A DNA stretch of 32,334 nt from Candidatus Enterococcus ferrettii (GTDB lineage: Bacteria > Bacillota > Bacilli > Lactobacillales > Enterococcaceae): contig NZ_JAFREL010000010.1 in assembly GCF_017377655.1 (NCBI RefSeq), forward strand, positions 1 to 32,334, written 5' to 3'. Below the pieces are notes generated by a model, which worked only from the letters and a program-made list of their open reading frames with translations, was not told the origin of the DNA and searched no databases. The translations under genes and the position numbers were made by a program. Shown piece by piece: positions 32,308 to 32,334 of this stretch; position 1 is the stretch's first letter; every line of letters starts with the position of its first letter.

Positions 32308-32334
32308 TTCATAAAAAAAGTGCAGCACTCATGA

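Noticed and set aside
1..32334. CRISPR arrays, tRNA or rRNA genes
   Set aside because: No regularly spaced repeats and no recognisable tRNA or rRNA sequence were seen on reading both strands.

Overview
The window looks like the chromosome of a low-GC Gram-positive coccus, most likely Enterococcus or a close relative. The grounds are strong AGGAGG-type ribosome sites, an AgrC/AgrA-like quorum pair, a ComK homologue, an Fst-family micro-toxin, an LPXTG sorting signal and SipW/BsaA-type secreted proteins. Species was not determined.

Layout. Positions 1-2354 hold the end of an Agr-like sensor kinase, its LytTR response regulator, a small protein of unknown function and a terminator. Positions 2389-5538, on the minus strand, hold a transposase remnant, a 30-codon Fst-like toxin missed by length cut-offs, a small operon of DUF2922/DUF1659-type proteins, and comK with its own terminator. 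From about 5.9 kb to the end lie two tandem, diverged copies (offset about 15.9 kb) of one accessory module.

The module. Each copy begins with a 1.6-kb segment bounded by 21-bp inverted repeats. The segment contains a Tn916/lambda-type tyrosine recombinase gene, paired CCGTC arm-like repeats and a conserved minus-strand sigma-A-type promoter (TTGCGT, 17 bp, TATAAT) pointing out through the left repeat. Inversion would point that promoter into the operon that starts about 100 bp beyond the right repeat. I read both segments as self-encoded invertible promoter switches, both OFF for the downstream operon in this sequence. The repeats of both switches share 8-bp arms (CTTRGTCT and its complement) but have different 5-bp centres (TACCT in copy A, AATGA in copy B). 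Each pair should therefore recombine only with itself.

The operon. The order is: acidic Tyr-rich coiled-coil protein; second cytoplasmic helical protein; classical Ser/Lys signal peptidase; small two-helix membrane protein with a basic tail; secreted GH73-type glucosaminidase; SipW (ER-type Ser/His) signal peptidase with a long Arg/Pro/Tyr-rich head; BsaA-like SipW substrate; LPXTG-anchored protein; two more SipW-type substrates. Copy A continues with a 1087-residue exported protein, a 59-residue membrane protein, a membrane-tethered catalytically dead serine resolvase and a winged-helix regulator. Copy B runs off the window after the third SipW substrate. The set looks like a complete secretion, processing, wall-remodelling and anchoring line for a TasA/BsaA-like surface matrix or fibre, present as two independently phase-variable versions. 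In the present orientation the switch A promoter also points toward comK, which raises the possibility of reciprocal control.
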